Below, piece after piece: positions 20,198-29,620 of a stretch of 64,000 nucleotides of DNA. The stretch's first letter is position 1. Each line of letters starts with the position of its first letter. The DNA comes from Sphingopyxis sp. PET50 (GTDB lineage Bacteria > Pseudomonadota > Alphaproteobacteria > Sphingomonadales > Sphingomonadaceae). The stretch is from positions 1,488,001 through 1,552,000 of the forward strand of contig NZ_CP104207.1 of NCBI RefSeq assembly GCF_025244705.1, in the 5' to 3' direction. Both the position numbers and the translations under genes were made by a program. The notes beneath the pieces are model-generated. The model was given only the letters and a program-made list of their open reading frames with translations, searched no databases and was not told the origin of the DNA.

Positions 20198-21200
20198 TCA
20201 GCCGACCGTCTGTTCGATCGCACCGAAGATGCTGTGGTGACGCTCGTCGTCCATCCAGATGCGGACGGTGTCGCCCCTTTGCATGAAGGGCGTTTTCGCC
20301 TCGCCCGTCAGGATCGTCTCGACCGTGCGCACCTCGGCGAGACAACTGTAGCCGAGCCCGCCCTGCGATATCGGTTTGCCCGGCCCGCCGCCGGCATCGC
20401 GGTTCGACACCGTCCCCGAGCCGATGATCGTGCCCGCGCCGAGATCGCGCGTCTTCGCAGCATGGGCGATCAGCGCCCCGAAATCGAAGGTCATGTCGAC
20501 CCCGGCATCGGCACGTCCCAGCGGCTGGCCGTTGAGGTCGACGCACAGGGTGCCGTGCAGCTTTCCATCGTTCCACCGTGGCCCGAGCGATTCCGGCGTG
20601 ACGAACACCGGCGACATCGCGCTCGACGGTTTCGACTGGAAAAAGCCGAAGCCCTTGGCGAGTTCGGCGGGAATCAAACCCCGCAGCGAGACGTCGTTGG
20701 TCAAGCCGACAAGCAGGATATGGCCGCGCGCCACCACCGGATCGATACCGGCCGGGACATCGCCGGTCACCACGACCACCTCGGCCTCCATGTCGCACCC
20801 CCACGCCGGATCGGCGAGCGGGATCGGATCGCGCGGGGCGAGAAAGGCGTCGCTGCCCCCCTGATACATCAGGGGATCGTGCCAGAAACTGTCGGGCATC
20901 TCCGCGCCGCGCGCCTGGCGCACCAGCGCGACATGGTTCACATAGGCGCTGCCGTCGGCCCACTGATAGGCGCGCGGCAGCGGCGATGCCGCGTCGCGCT
21001 CGTGAAAGCGTTCCTTGGGAATGGCGTCATGGTTGAGATCCTCGGCCAGCGCGGCAAGGCGCGGCGCCGCATAGGCCCAATTGTCGAGCGCCGCCTGCAT
21101 CGTCGGAACGATCTGGCTAGGCATCGGCATACCAGGCGAGATCGTCCGAAACGACGACAAGCCGTCCGTCGCGGCCCTGCTTCAACGACGCTAGTTTCAC
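20198..21200 (-). CDS. Fumarylacetoacetate hydrolase-family protein (one frameshift)
   Basis: This is an FAH-superfamily enzyme, typically cleaving C-C bonds of acyl-pyruvates in aromatic or tyrosine catabolism. The GTG start at 21200 gives MKLASLKQGRDGRLVVVSDD. An inserted base at 21119 makes GCCTAGC and breaks the frame. Removing it reads WYADASQIVPTMQAALDNWA. The catalytic/metal region includes GCDMEAEVVVVTGDVP, LVGLTNDVSLRGLIPAELAK, FFQSKPSSAMSPVFVTPESL and GTIIGSGTVSNRD. It lacks the N-terminal SH3-like domain of true eukaryotic fumarylacetoacetase. Corrected length is 333 residues. The substrate is unknown. Confidence 0.87.
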
Positions 21201-21261
21201 GCTTTTTCCTTTGTCTGCGATGCGGGGGAAAGGCCGCCACCGCTCGGCAAAGAGGCGATGA

Positions 21262-21687
21262 TCAGCGCTGCATCGTGATCGATGCGAAACAGGTAAAGCC
21301 GCTCTGCCCCGCCTGCAAGCGCCGGATATACTGGAGATAGGCCTGCGACTGGTTGTAGGTCGTGCCGGGCAGCGTCTGGCCGCGAAAGGCGCGCTTCACT
21401 TCCTCGCCGGTGAACGGCCGCGGCGACCCCGGAAACGCGTCCTTGGTCCCCGCGGGCACCAGATTGCCGCGCGCGTCGATATATTTGCCCGCGCCCGTCA
21501 CATCGGGGACCGGAATCTGGCAGTTCATCACCGACACGGCGGTCTGGGCAAAGGCGGGACGAATCGTCAGCGCCGCCGAAACACCGGCCGCGCCGAGCGC
21601 CAGCATCCGGCGCCGCGACGGAACGGCCTCGACATCGGCATCGGATAGGGGCGCCCCGGCGCCGTTCGGCTGATCGTCCTGTTCCAT
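21262..21687 (-). CDS. Putative Tat-exported hypothetical protein
   Basis: A 141-residue protein whose N-terminus (MEQDDQPNGAGAPLSDADVE) is followed by SRRRMLALGAAGVSAALTIR and PAFA. This is a twin-arginine signal with RR near residues 25-27 and an Ala-x-Ala cleavage site. The mature part (CQIPVPDVTGAGKYIDARGN; GSPRPFTGEEVKRAFRGQTL; YLQYIRRLQAGQSGFTCFAS) has no domain I recognise. It is a candidate client of the TatABC translocon encoded in the same window. It is divergent from the phoR-like gene. Confidence 0.75.
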   Translation of the reverse strand: MEQDDQPNGAGAPLSDADVEAVPSRRRMLALGAAGVSAALTIRPAFAQTAVSVMNCQIPVPDVTGAGKYIDARGNLVPAGTKDAFPGSPRPFTGEEVKRAFRGQTLPGTTYNQSQAYLQYIRRLQAGQSGFTCFASITMQR

Positions 21688-21835
21688 GACCGGCGCATAA
21701 ACCAAGGCGAAGGCAGGGAAAAGCAAAAGACCACTCCCGCGCCGCCGCTTCCCGTTTCGGGACATTCGGCGATGAAGCGTTAATCGCCGCGAACGCGCTT
21801 GCCCGCGGCCTCGCTTCGTGCGAGGCGCAGGGCCG

Positions 21836-23065
21836 ATGTTCGACCGCCTCTCCAGCCTCGTCGTCGCGCTGACCCTGGTCGCGGTCGCGGCGATCTTTGC
21901 CGCGCTGGCGGGCGGCGACGCGCTGACGATCGCGCTGCTGGCGCTGACGGGGGCGGCTGCCGCGGCGCTGGTCTATTCGGCCCTGGCCAGCCCCGCCGTG
22001 GCCCAGACCCACCCGGAGACCGCGCCCGCCCCGGACCCCGCACCCACTTCCTTGCTGCGCCACCCCGATTTCGCCCTGTGGGCAGACCAGGAGGAGGAGC
22101 CCCTGCTGGGCTGCGACGGCAATATCGTCACCCTCGCCAACGACGCGGCGGTCCGCCTGCTCGGCCGCCATATCGTCGGCGCCGACGTCCGCACCGCCAT
22201 CCGCCACCCCGCCGCCACCGAATGGCTGTCGGGCATCGACACGCCGGGGTCGCTCGAGCCGATCAACCTGATCGATTTCCCGCGTCCGGGCCAGCGTTGG
22301 ACGATGCGGATCGCGGCGCTGTCGGGCGGGCAGAAGATCCTTTTCCTCGCCGACCGGTCGGCGATCGACGCCGCCGACCGGATGCGCTCGGACTTCGTCG
22401 CCAACGCGAGCCACGAACTGCGCACGCCGCTTGCCGCCATCCTCGGCTATGTCGAAACGCTGCAGGACATGAACGGCGAGGCCGACGGTGCGACGCGGCA
22501 TCGTTTCCTGTCGATCATCGAGCGCGAGGCGCGGCGGATGCAAAGGCTGGTCATCGACCTGCTGTCGATCTCGCGCGTCGAGGCCGACCGGTTCCGGCGC
22601 CCGACGGCGTCGGTCGATTTGACCGCGATCGTGCGGGCGACGATCGCGCAGCTGCGCGACAGCGAAAATCCCCGCGCGCAGGACATCGCCGCCGCCTTCG
22701 ACGAGATGACGCTGCCGATCCTCGGCGACGAGGCGCAACTCGGCCAGCTTGTGCACAATATCATCTTCAACGCCATGAAATATGGCCGTCCCGACACGCC
22801 GGTCACGGTCGAACTGATCCGCGAAGGCCGACGCGCCCGCCTGTCGGTGCGCGACGAGGGCGAAGGCATTTCTCCCGACCATCTGCCGCGCCTGACCGAG
22901 CGTTTCTATCGTGTCGATGAGGCGCGGAGCCGCTCGGTCGGCGGCACCGGCCTCGGCCTTGCGATCGTCAAGCACATCAGCGAGCGCCACCAGGGGCAGC
23001 TCGACATCGAAAGCGAGGTCGGCAAGGGCACGCGGGTATCCGTGACGTTTCCGCTCGCGGGCTAG
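21836..23065 (+). CDS. phoR: PhoR-like sensor histidine kinase
   Basis: This is an inner-membrane sensor kinase of 409 residues. Two hydrophobic segments (about residues 7-25 and 30-52) are followed by a PAS-like region. The dimerisation/phosphoacceptor motif is DFVANASHELRTPLAAILGY (His193). ATPase boxes follow: N box HNIIFNAMKYG, G1 RDEGEGISPDHL, G2 GGTGLGLAIVKHI. The H-box and overall plan match PhoR, the kinase of the phosphate-starvation system, but no phoB, phoU or pst gene is adjacent, so the assignment rests on similarity alone. The stop codon TAG lies inside the left end of a large inverted repeat. Confidence 0.8.
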   Translation: MFDRLSSLVVALTLVAVAAIFAALAGGDALTIALLALTGAAAAALVYSALASPAVAQTHPETAPAPDPAPTSLLRHPDFALWADQEEEPLLGCDGNIVTLANDAAVRLLGRHIVGADVRTAIRHPAATEWLSGIDTPGSLEPINLIDFPRPGQRWTMRIAALSGGQKILFLADRSAIDAADRMRSDFVANASHELRTPLAAILGYVETLQDMNGEADGATRHRFLSIIEREARRMQRLVIDLLSISRVEADRFRRPTASVDLTAIVRATIAQLRDSENPRAQDIAAAFDEMTLPILGDEAQLGQLVHNIIFNAMKYGRPDTPVTVELIREGRRARLSVRDEGEGISPDHLPRLTERFYRVDEARSRSVGGTGLGLAIVKHISERHQGQLDIESEVGKGTRVSVTFPLAG

Positions 23066-23210
23066 GACAGATCGACATTCAGTCCTGACGGCCTGCAAAT
23101 GGCGAATTTGCGAGCTTCCGGTGCTCACGTGCAAAAAAGCACGCTGTGCTCCGGGTCTCGCAAATCCACCATTTTCGGCTCGCCATCCCCTGAATGTCGA
23201 TCCGTCCTAG
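23062..23210. repeat. 149-bp imperfect palindromic element (MITE- or REP-like)
   Basis: The ends are inverted: CTAGGACAGATCGACATTCAG... and ...CTGAATGTCGATCCGTCCTAG, with one mismatch in the first 21 bases. Further in, ATTTGCGAG pairs with CTCGCAAAT. The centre is CGTGC-AAAAAA-GCACG. The whole unit can fold as one long hairpin between the convergent phoR and aminotransferase genes and could end transcription from both sides. There is no coding capacity. Confidence 0.8.
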
Positions 23211-23220
23211 GGTCCCGGCC

Positions 23221-24538
23221 CTAGTCGATCGTCTCCAACAGATCGCCCAGCTTGCCGAACATCGCGTCGATCTGCGCCGTCTCGACGATCAGCGGCGGCG
23301 ACAGCGCGATGATGTCGCCGGTGGCACGGACGAGCAGGCCGTTGTCGAAACAGGCGTGGAACAGCTCCGTCGCGCGCGCGGCCGGCGCCCCGGCGCGCGG
23401 TTCGAGTTCGACGCCGGCGACGAGCCCGATGGTGCGGATGTCGATAATGTGACGCCGCCCCTTCAGGCTGTGCGCGGCCTCGTCCCAATAGGCGGCAAGG
23501 TCGGCGGCACGGTCGAACAGACCTTCGCGCGCGTAGATGTCGAGCGTCGCCAGCCCCGCGGCGCTGGCGAGCGGATGGCCCGAATAGGTGTAGCCGTGGA
23601 ACAATTCGATCCCGGCCGGCGCGCTTTCGATCACGATGTCATGGAGTTCGCGCTTCACCGCGACCGCGCCCATCGGGACGGCGGCGTTGGTCAGCCCCTT
23701 CGCCATGGTGATGATGTCAGGCGTGACGCCCCACGCCTCGGCCGCCGTGGCGGCGCCGACCCGGCCGAAGGCGGTGATGACCTCGTCGAAGATGAGCAGG
23801 ATGCCGTGGCGGTCGCATATCTCGCGCAGCCGCTGGAGATAGCCGGTGGGCGGAATGAGCACTCCGGTCGAGCCCGCCATCGGTTCGACGATCACCGCCG
23901 CGATCGTCTCGGCCCCGTGCAGGTCGACGAGGCGCTGGAGGTCGTCGGCGAGTTCGGCGCCATGCGGCGGAAAGCCGCGCGCGAAAGCGTTGCCGGGCAC
24001 GCCGTGCGTATGGCGGATATGATCGGTGCCGGCGAGGCCGGGGCCGAAGGCACGACGGTTGTTGACGATGCCGCCGACGCCGATGCCGCCGAAGCCGGTG
24101 CCATGATAGCCGCGCTCGCGCCCGATCAGCCGGGTGCGGCTCCCCTGCCCGCGCGCGCGCTGGACCGCGAGCGCGATTTTCAACGCCGTATCGACCGATT
24201 CGCTGCCGCTGTTCGTAAAGAATATCCGGTCGAGCCCGTCGGGCATGATCGCCGCCACACGGCTGGCGAGTTCGAAGACGAGCGGATGGCCAAGCTGAAA
24301 GGTCGGGGCGAAATCGAGCGTCTTTGCCGTTGCCGCTATCGCCTCGGCGATCTCGGGCCGGCAATGGCCGGCTGTTGCAGCACCAGAGGCCCGCCGTGCC
24401 GTCGAGGATCTCGCGGCCGTCGGCGCTGCGATAATAGATGCCGCTTGCCGCAACGAGCTGGCGCGGGGTCGCCTTATAGGCCCTGTTCGCGGTGAAGGGC
24501 ATCCAGAACGCCGCCAGCGGATCATTTTCACCCTGCAT
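23221..24538 (-). CDS. Class III aminotransferase, omega-amino acid:pyruvate type (one frameshift)
   Basis: This is a PLP-dependent class III transaminase of 438 residues after correction. N-terminus: NDPLAAFWMPFTANRAYKAT, then DGREILDGTAGLWCCN. An extra base at 24373 (GCCGGC[T] on the plus strand) shifts the frame. Removing it gives the conserved NAGHCRPEIAEAIA. PLP-site motifs: FFTNSGSESVDTALKIAL, YHGTGFGGIGVGGIVNNR, LLIFDEVITAFGRVGAAT and TMAKGLTNAAVPMGAVAV with the Schiff-base Lys. The pattern resembles beta-alanine or omega-amino acid:pyruvate transaminases. The exact substrate is not determined. Confidence 0.88.
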
Positions 24539-24561
24539 CGCGCGCCTCTCTTTTCCGCCGC

Positions 24562-25503
24562 CTAGTGCACCGCGGCCTTGCGGCCCGGCACGAGATGAAG
24601 CGCGCCGACGATCAGGCCGCCGAGCAGCAGCCCGAAGATGCCGTCGCCCGTGGCCTTGATCAGCCAGGTCCACACGCCCTCGAGCGGAAGACCGCCCGCG
24701 ATCGAGTGGGCCAGCGATTCCAGCGCCTCGGCGATGCCGCCGATATGATATTCGTGAAGTCCGTGCAGCACGATCTGCCCGCCGACCCACAGCATCGCCG
24801 CAGTCCCGATCGTCGCGAGCGCGGCAAGCAGCTTCGGCATCAAATCGACCAGCCCGCGGCCGATCGCCCGGCGCGCGCTGTTGCCTTCCTTGGCCATGTG
24901 GAGTCCGATGTCGTCCATCTTCACGATCAGCCCGACGACGCCGTAAACGGCGATGGTGATCAGCACCGCGACCAGCGCGAGTGTCGCGGCGCGCATCGCC
25001 AGATGTTCGTCGAGCACCTCGTTGAGCGCGATCACCATGATCTCTGCCGACAGGATGAAGTCGGTACGCACCGCGCCCTTCACCATCACCTCTTCGTGAT
25101 TCTTGTCGGCGACGATCTCGGCATCCTCGGCGAGACTGGTCTTGTCCTCCTGCAGCGAGTGGATGACCTTTTCCGCCCCTTCGAAGCAGAGATAGGCGCC
25201 GCCGATCATCAGCAGCGGGGTGATCGCCCACGGCAGGAAGGTCGAGAGCAGCAGCAGCGCCGGCAGGATCAGCACCAGCTTGTTGAACAGCGACCCCTTG
25301 GTGATCCGCCAGATGATCGGCAGTTCGCGGTCGGGGGTGAAACCGGTGACGTAGCGTGGGGTCACCGCGGTGTCATCGACGACGACGCCCGCCGCCTTCA
25401 CGCCCGCCTTCGACGCCGCGGCGCCGATATCGTCGATGCTGGCCGCGGCCACCTTGGCGATGGTCGCCACATCGTCGAGCAGCGCGAAAAGTCCGGAAGG
25501 CAT
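24562..25503 (-). CDS. DUF808 (YedI-like) membrane protein
   Basis: A 313-residue integral membrane protein of the DUF808/YedI family. N-terminal signature: MPSGLFALLDDVATIAKVAA, then ASKAGVKAAGVVVDDTAVTP and LPIIWRITKGSLFNKLVLIL. It has several membrane helices, including LILPALLLLSTFLPWAITPL and LLAALATIGTAAMLWVGGQI. The family is widespread and its function is unknown. It lies 23 bases upstream of the aminotransferase start on the same strand, so the two may be co-transcribed. Confidence 0.88.
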   Translation of the reverse strand: MPSGLFALLDDVATIAKVAAASIDDIGAAASKAGVKAAGVVVDDTAVTPRYVTGFTPDRELPIIWRITKGSLFNKLVLILPALLLLSTFLPWAITPLLMIGGAYLCFEGAEKVIHSLQEDKTSLAEDAEIVADKNHEEVMVKGAVRTDFILSAEIMVIALNEVLDEHLAMRAATLALVAVLITIAVYGVVGLIVKMDDIGLHMAKEGNSARRAIGRGLVDLMPKLLAALATIGTAAMLWVGGQIVLHGLHEYHIGGIAEALESLAHSIAGGLPLEGVWTWLIKATGDGIFGLLLGGLIVGALHLVPGRKAAVH

Positions 25504-25579
25504 GTGCGTTTGATCCCCGTTGCGGTTTCGTCCGCTCTATCGGGCGAACGTCCCGCACGAAAGAGGATGTTGCGGCGCG

Positions 25580-26552
25580 TCAGGCATGTTGGCGCGCGAA
25601 AGCCGCCGCGGCGCCAAACAGGCCGGGCTGGGGGTGGGTGATGAGCTTGACCGGCAGCGCCGCCATGAAGCCTTCGAACCGCCCCTTTTCGACGAAGCGT
25701 TCGGGGAAACCCGACTTGACCAGGCTGTCCTTGATGCGCAGGCCGAGGCCACCCGCGATCACCACCCCGCTCGCCCCTTGCGCCAGCGCAAGGTCGCCCG
25801 ACACGCTGCCCAGCGACAGGCAGAAACGGTCGATCGCGGCGGCGGCGAGGCTGTCGGCGCCGCTGCCGCCATTGGTCCAGATCGTCTTGTCGTCTAGCGG
25901 CGCCGTCGCCCGCCCCTCCATCGCGGCCAGCGTTTCATAAATATCGACGATCAGCCGGCCCCGACACGACCCGCTCGATCGACACGCGGCGATGGCGCTT
26001 CCTGAGCCGGGCGAGAATCGCATCCTCTATGCTGTCGAGCGGCGCGAAGTCGATATGCCCGCCTTCGGTCGCCTGAACGCGGTAGTCATGGCCGTCGCGC
26101 CAGACGTGCGCGACGCCCAGACCCGTACCGGGACCGATGACGCTGATCGTGCCGCTGTCGGGCAGCGGCACGTCGGGGCCGCAGAGCGTATCGAAATAGG
26201 CGGGATCGGCCTGCGCCACCGCATGGCCGACCGCCTCGAAATCATTGATCAGCACCCAGCGGTCGACTCCCAGCTTTTCGCCGACCAGCGCGGGACGGAT
26301 GATCCACGGGTTGTTGGTGAAGCGGATGATTTCGCCGCGCGTCGGGCCGGCGATGGCGATCGCGACCCCGCGCGGCAGCGCGCCGCCCTGTTGGAGGGCG
26401 AAATCCTCCCACGCGGTCTGGAAGCTCGCATGATCCTTGGTATGCAGCGTCGTCGCCTCGCCGAGCGACAAGACGCGTCCGTCCGCCACCTCGGCGATCG
26501 CGAAGCGCGCATGGGTGCCGCCGATGTCGATCGTGACGATGGCTTCGCTCAT
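25580..26552 (-). CDS. glk: Glucokinase (one frameshift)
   Basis: Glucokinase phosphorylates glucose with ATP to feed the Entner-Doudoroff or glycolytic route. The start MSEAIVTIDIGGTHARFAIA contains the phosphate-1 motif. Sugar-binding and catalytic parts: ITNNP-type loop FTNNPWIIRPALVGEKLGVD, LINDFEAVGHAVAQ, VIGPGTGLGVAHVWR, TEGGHIDFAPLDSIE. Near 25953 the frame changes after ERVVSGP. The second frame gives IVDIYETLAAMEGR and ASGVVIAGGLGLRIKDSLVK. Corrected length is about 323 residues, normal for bacterial Glk (PF02685). Confidence 0.9.
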
Positions 26553-26864
26553 ATCTCTCCCCGGCCGCACCCCTGCGCCATGTTCCCCAGCCTGTCGCAT
26601 CGCCCGGCGGCAGGCAACAGGGCATAGCTATGCGCGGCGCCGCGGCGGATTTGTTCGCACCCGAAAATACGACGAATCGCAGTATGACACCGCTGTAAGT
26701 TGCCGCGCGAATCAGCTATGAACAGGGCGATCACGGGGAGGGAACGACCACGGACGTTCTGCCTGGGGGGTAAACAGGCACCGCGATCAACGCCGCGAGA
26801 CGTTTCGGACGTACCGCCCGGGGTATTCATCCACTTGCATCGGGCCTCGCGACCTCCCTTTCCG
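26553..26864. other. Intergenic region upstream of glk, no gene seen
   Basis: 312 bases between the glk start and the stop of the next minus-strand gene. I find no protein with coding-like composition on either strand and no RNA gene. It is less GC-rich than its surroundings around 26650-26700 and probably holds the glk promoter, but no clear -35/-10 pair can be defended. Confidence 0.5.
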
Positions 26865-27717
26865 TCACGGCACCGGCAGTTCGAACAGCGGATAGGGCGC
26901 GCCATATTGCTCGGGCCAGCCAGCATAGGCGACATCGGTCGGGCCGACGACGAAATCGCGCACGGTCCATGCCCCCTTCTTGTTCTCGAGCAGCGCGAAA
27001 ATATCGCCATCGTCGAACATGCCTTCGCGCAGCGCCTCGGCATAGCGCGTTCCGCTATAGTCGACCGGCGTGCCCGCCTTCGTCTGCGGCATGACATGAG
27101 CGAAGGCCCATTCATTCTGCTTGCGGAGCTTCCTGACGACGAACTGAACCGGCTGTCCGAGGTCGGCCTCGATCGCCGGACGCAGCGCATCGAGCAGCGT
27201 CTTGCGAAGCGGGTCCGCCGCCCCGACATCACGCGGCATCTCGCCATTCGGCCCCTTCAGCTTCTGGTCGGGCGGTCCGCCCCCATCGGACAGATCCATG
27301 AAATCGAACCCGTCGGGCAGCGCCTCGACCGCGGTCACCTTTTTGAACCACCAGGCATTGCGCTCGATCTGTTCGATGGTGCCCGTAATCTTGCATTTGT
27401 CGCTGCACCTGGCGCGGATCGCCTTGCCCGGGGCTTCGTCGTTGACCATCGAGATCAGGGTCAGCCCGTCCAGCGCGCGCTGGACGTCGGGGCGATTGGC
27501 GCCCTGCACCTTGACGATCGCGTCGCTGTCGATCGACAGCAGCATCTCGTCGAATATCAGCGCATTTTCATATTCGCCTGCCTGGATCGTACCATAGAAG
27601 GTACCGGTGAGCGTTTTCGCACTATCCGGATGGATCGGGCGGTTCGGCCCGTGCGGGCAATCCCATGGCCGTCAATGCTGCCGCCAATCCGAATGCGGCC
27701 ATCCTGCCGATCTTCAT
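26865..27717 (-). CDS. Exported hypothetical protein, third gene of the LprI-type operon (one frameshift)
   Basis: The gene starts MKIGRMAAFGLAAALTAMGL with a signal peptide ending PARAE, then the frame breaks near 27627 (TCC[G]GAT). After correction it continues SAKTLTGTFYGTIQAGEYEN and runs to 283 residues. Visible features are a CSDKC pair (RARCSDKCKITGTIEQIERN), WFKKVTAVEALPDGFDFMDL, and WTVRDFVVGPTDVAYAGWPE near the end. I do not recognise a domain. The start overlaps the stop of the upstream gene (ATGA), so it is translated in the same operon. It is probably periplasmic. Confidence 0.75.
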
Positions 27718-28471
27718 TTCTCTTCCTCCAACACTCTGGTGCGCGCGGTCGTGTAAGCGGTCAGGCAGTCGATGCGCGGCACATCCTCGGGTTCGCCAAA
27801 GCCCGCGCAACCTGCATCCCTCGCGGCGATCCATTGCCGCTGCTGCGCCTGCAATACCGCGATCCGGGCAACGGGCAGCTTAGCCGCGGAGGTCTTTCCA
27901 AAGCTGGTTGAGCCTTGCGTCAGCGGCGGCATGGCGCGCCTTGGCCCCTGGCAGCACATCGGGCGCGAGGTCGGCCGATGCTTCGGCGAAGGGGCCATAG
28001 GTCCCCGAAAAACCACCGCCGCCACAGGCGCGCGGCACGGTTGCGCAGCCACGCGACGCGGCGACGCGGATGTAGCTTGCGTCGAGGCGGTCGACGCGAA
28101 TGTTGCACTTTGCCGTATCCACCGACCAGTAAAGGTCGGGCGAGAAGCGGACCGGACTGGCGTCATAGAGCGACATAATCCGCGAATCGTCATAGCCATG
28201 GTCGAGCTCGATCCATTCGCCCTCGTCCCGCGCCGGGATCGCGGCGGTGCAAGCGGTGTCGCCGGTGTCGAGACCGTCGGCGGCAAGCGCCATCACCGGA
28301 GCACGCTCCCCGCCCTGTTCGGCCCCCGCCCTGTTCGGCCAGCCGCGCCCGCACCGCGCCACCGTTCAGGAAATAGTCGGTCGACCGCACGATATCGAGC
28401 GGAACGCCCGTCACCCCGGCGGCGGGAACCGCCGCGGCCAGAGCAAGGAGCGCCAGCGACCGCCCGATCAT
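27714..28471 (-). CDS. LprI/DUF1311-type periplasmic protein 2 (16-bp duplication plus one frameshift)
   Basis: Signal peptide MIGRSLALLALAAAVPAAGV, then a mature part with Cys pairs (GDTACTAAIPARDEGEWIEL; AASRGCATVPRACGGGGFSG). A C-terminal DUF1311/LprI-like helical repeat follows (DARLNQLWKDL...VLQAQQRQWIAARDAGCAGF, with IDCLTAYTTARTRVLEE). The frame is broken twice: by a perfect 16-bp tandem duplication at 28309-28340, and by an extra base near 27882 (GGC[T]AAG). Corrected length is 246 residues. LprI-family proteins are small secreted proteins, some of them lysozyme inhibitors. Here it overlaps both neighbours by 4 bases. Confidence 0.75.
28309..28340. repeat. 16-bp perfect tandem duplication inside a gene
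   Basis: Two adjacent copies of CCCGCCCTGTTCGGCC (plus strand). Removing one copy restores the reading frame of the LprI-type gene (LAEQGG then ERAPVMALAADGLDTG). Confidence 0.9.
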
Positions 28472-29260
28472 CGGGAACGCGCCTGCGCGTTGAGCCAGGT
28501 CGCGCGGCCCTCGGTGATATTGGCGAGGCATTTGGGATGAAAGGCCGTGCCCTTGTAGGTCAGGCAGACCTGGTCGCGCCGCGCGATCCAGCGGCGCTGC
28601 TGCGCGAGCAGCGCGGGCTTTTGCGCCGCCGGAATCCTGCCCTGCAGCGCCTTCCACACGCCGTTCAGCCGCCGGTCGGCGTCGGAGTAGAGCAGCGGCC
28701 ATGTCCGCACCGGATCGCCGCCGCCCGCATCGGCATAGGGCGGAACCGGACCGAAGGCGCCGTCGAGCGTCTCCGGGCCGCCCACGCCACCCTTGCGGCA
28801 GGCCGCATAATCGGGCGACACGACCACCATGTCTTCGAACAGGTCGAACGTCAGCCGACAGCCGTTCGGCAGGCGGAGCCGATAGGGCTGGAGCGACAGA
28901 TGATCGCCGATGTCGTCTTCGGCCTCGGTCAATGCCCCGCCCTTGTAGAAGGGGCTGATCGCTGCCTGTGGCGAGACCGCGTAGAAATCGGCATAATAGT
29001 TCGCGTCGGCCTAGCACCCGGTTCCAGTCGGCCGGCACAACGTTGCCGGGCGGCTGCTCGCGCTGGAACGGCAGCGTGATATTCAGCGTCGGCGCGTCGG
29101 CGCCCTCCCCGCGGTGCAGCTCATTTTCATAGGTGAAATCGGGGGTGACATAGTCCCAGTCGGCCACCTCACCGTCGCGCTGCGCCGCGGCGAGTTCGGC
29201 GCCGGACAACAGCATGGCGGCGATGCCAAGTAACGACAGTCGGCGAACGGCCAAGGACAT
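28468..29260 (-). CDS. LprI/DUF1311-type periplasmic protein 1 (one frameshift)
   Basis: Starts MSLAVRRLSLLGIAAMLLSG with signal peptide to AELAAAQ, then DWDYVTPDFTYENELHRGEG. An inserted base at 29012 (GCC[T]AGC on the plus strand) shifts the frame. Corrected, it reads NRVLADANYYADFYAVSPQA. The C-terminal part is a DUF1311/LprI-like unit with paired cysteines (KPALLAQQRRWIARRDQVCL, then TYKGTAFHPKCLANITEGRA). Corrected length is 263 residues. It is the first of three overlapping genes for exported proteins with related layout, likely a family expansion. Confidence 0.75.
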
Positions 29261-29499
29261 TCGGCGCCTCCATCCCGAGCGGCCCTGTCCGGGCCCAACC
29301 GATAATGCCGGCAGAATATTGCGAAGCCTCTGGTTGGCAACAGCTTTTCCAGCCATGGCCCCAACGGGGAGAAATTTCCGCACCATCATGGGCAGGAGGA
29401 ATGGCGGGCGCGGGCAAAGCCCGCTGTGAACAAGATCACAGCCGCTTCCCGGTGTCGCTCAAGCCGCGATCGAGACGATATTCCGTCGATTTGGAGGAA

Positions 29500-29576
29500 T
29501 GGCGCACCCGGAACGATTCGAACGTCCGACCCCCAGATTCGTAGTCTGGTGCTCTATCCAGCTGAGCTACGGGTGC
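29500..29576 (-). tRNA. tRNA-Arg (anticodon ACG)
   Basis: The minus strand folds as a cloverleaf. Acceptor GCACCCG/CGGGTGC, D-arm AGCTCAGCTGGATAGAGC, anticodon stem CCAGA/TCTGG with loop CTACGAA (anticodon ACG), T-arm GTTCGAATC, discriminator G and encoded CCA. Confidence 0.97.
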
Positions 29577-29620
29577 GTGGAGACGCGCCTTTAAGGGGGA
29601 GCGCGCGGGGGCGCAACCCC

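Noticed and set aside
21836..23065. Complete PhoBR/Pst phosphate regulon
   Set aside because: Only the kinase-like gene is present. No phoB, phoU or pst genes are adjacent, so the regulon is not inferred here.
23062..23210. Insertion sequence
   Set aside because: Terminal inverted repeats are present, but there is no coding capacity and no transposase fragment nearby.
26553..26864. Small gene upstream of glk
   Set aside because: The frames seen there have no signal, domain, ribosome site or codon bias that would support a protein.
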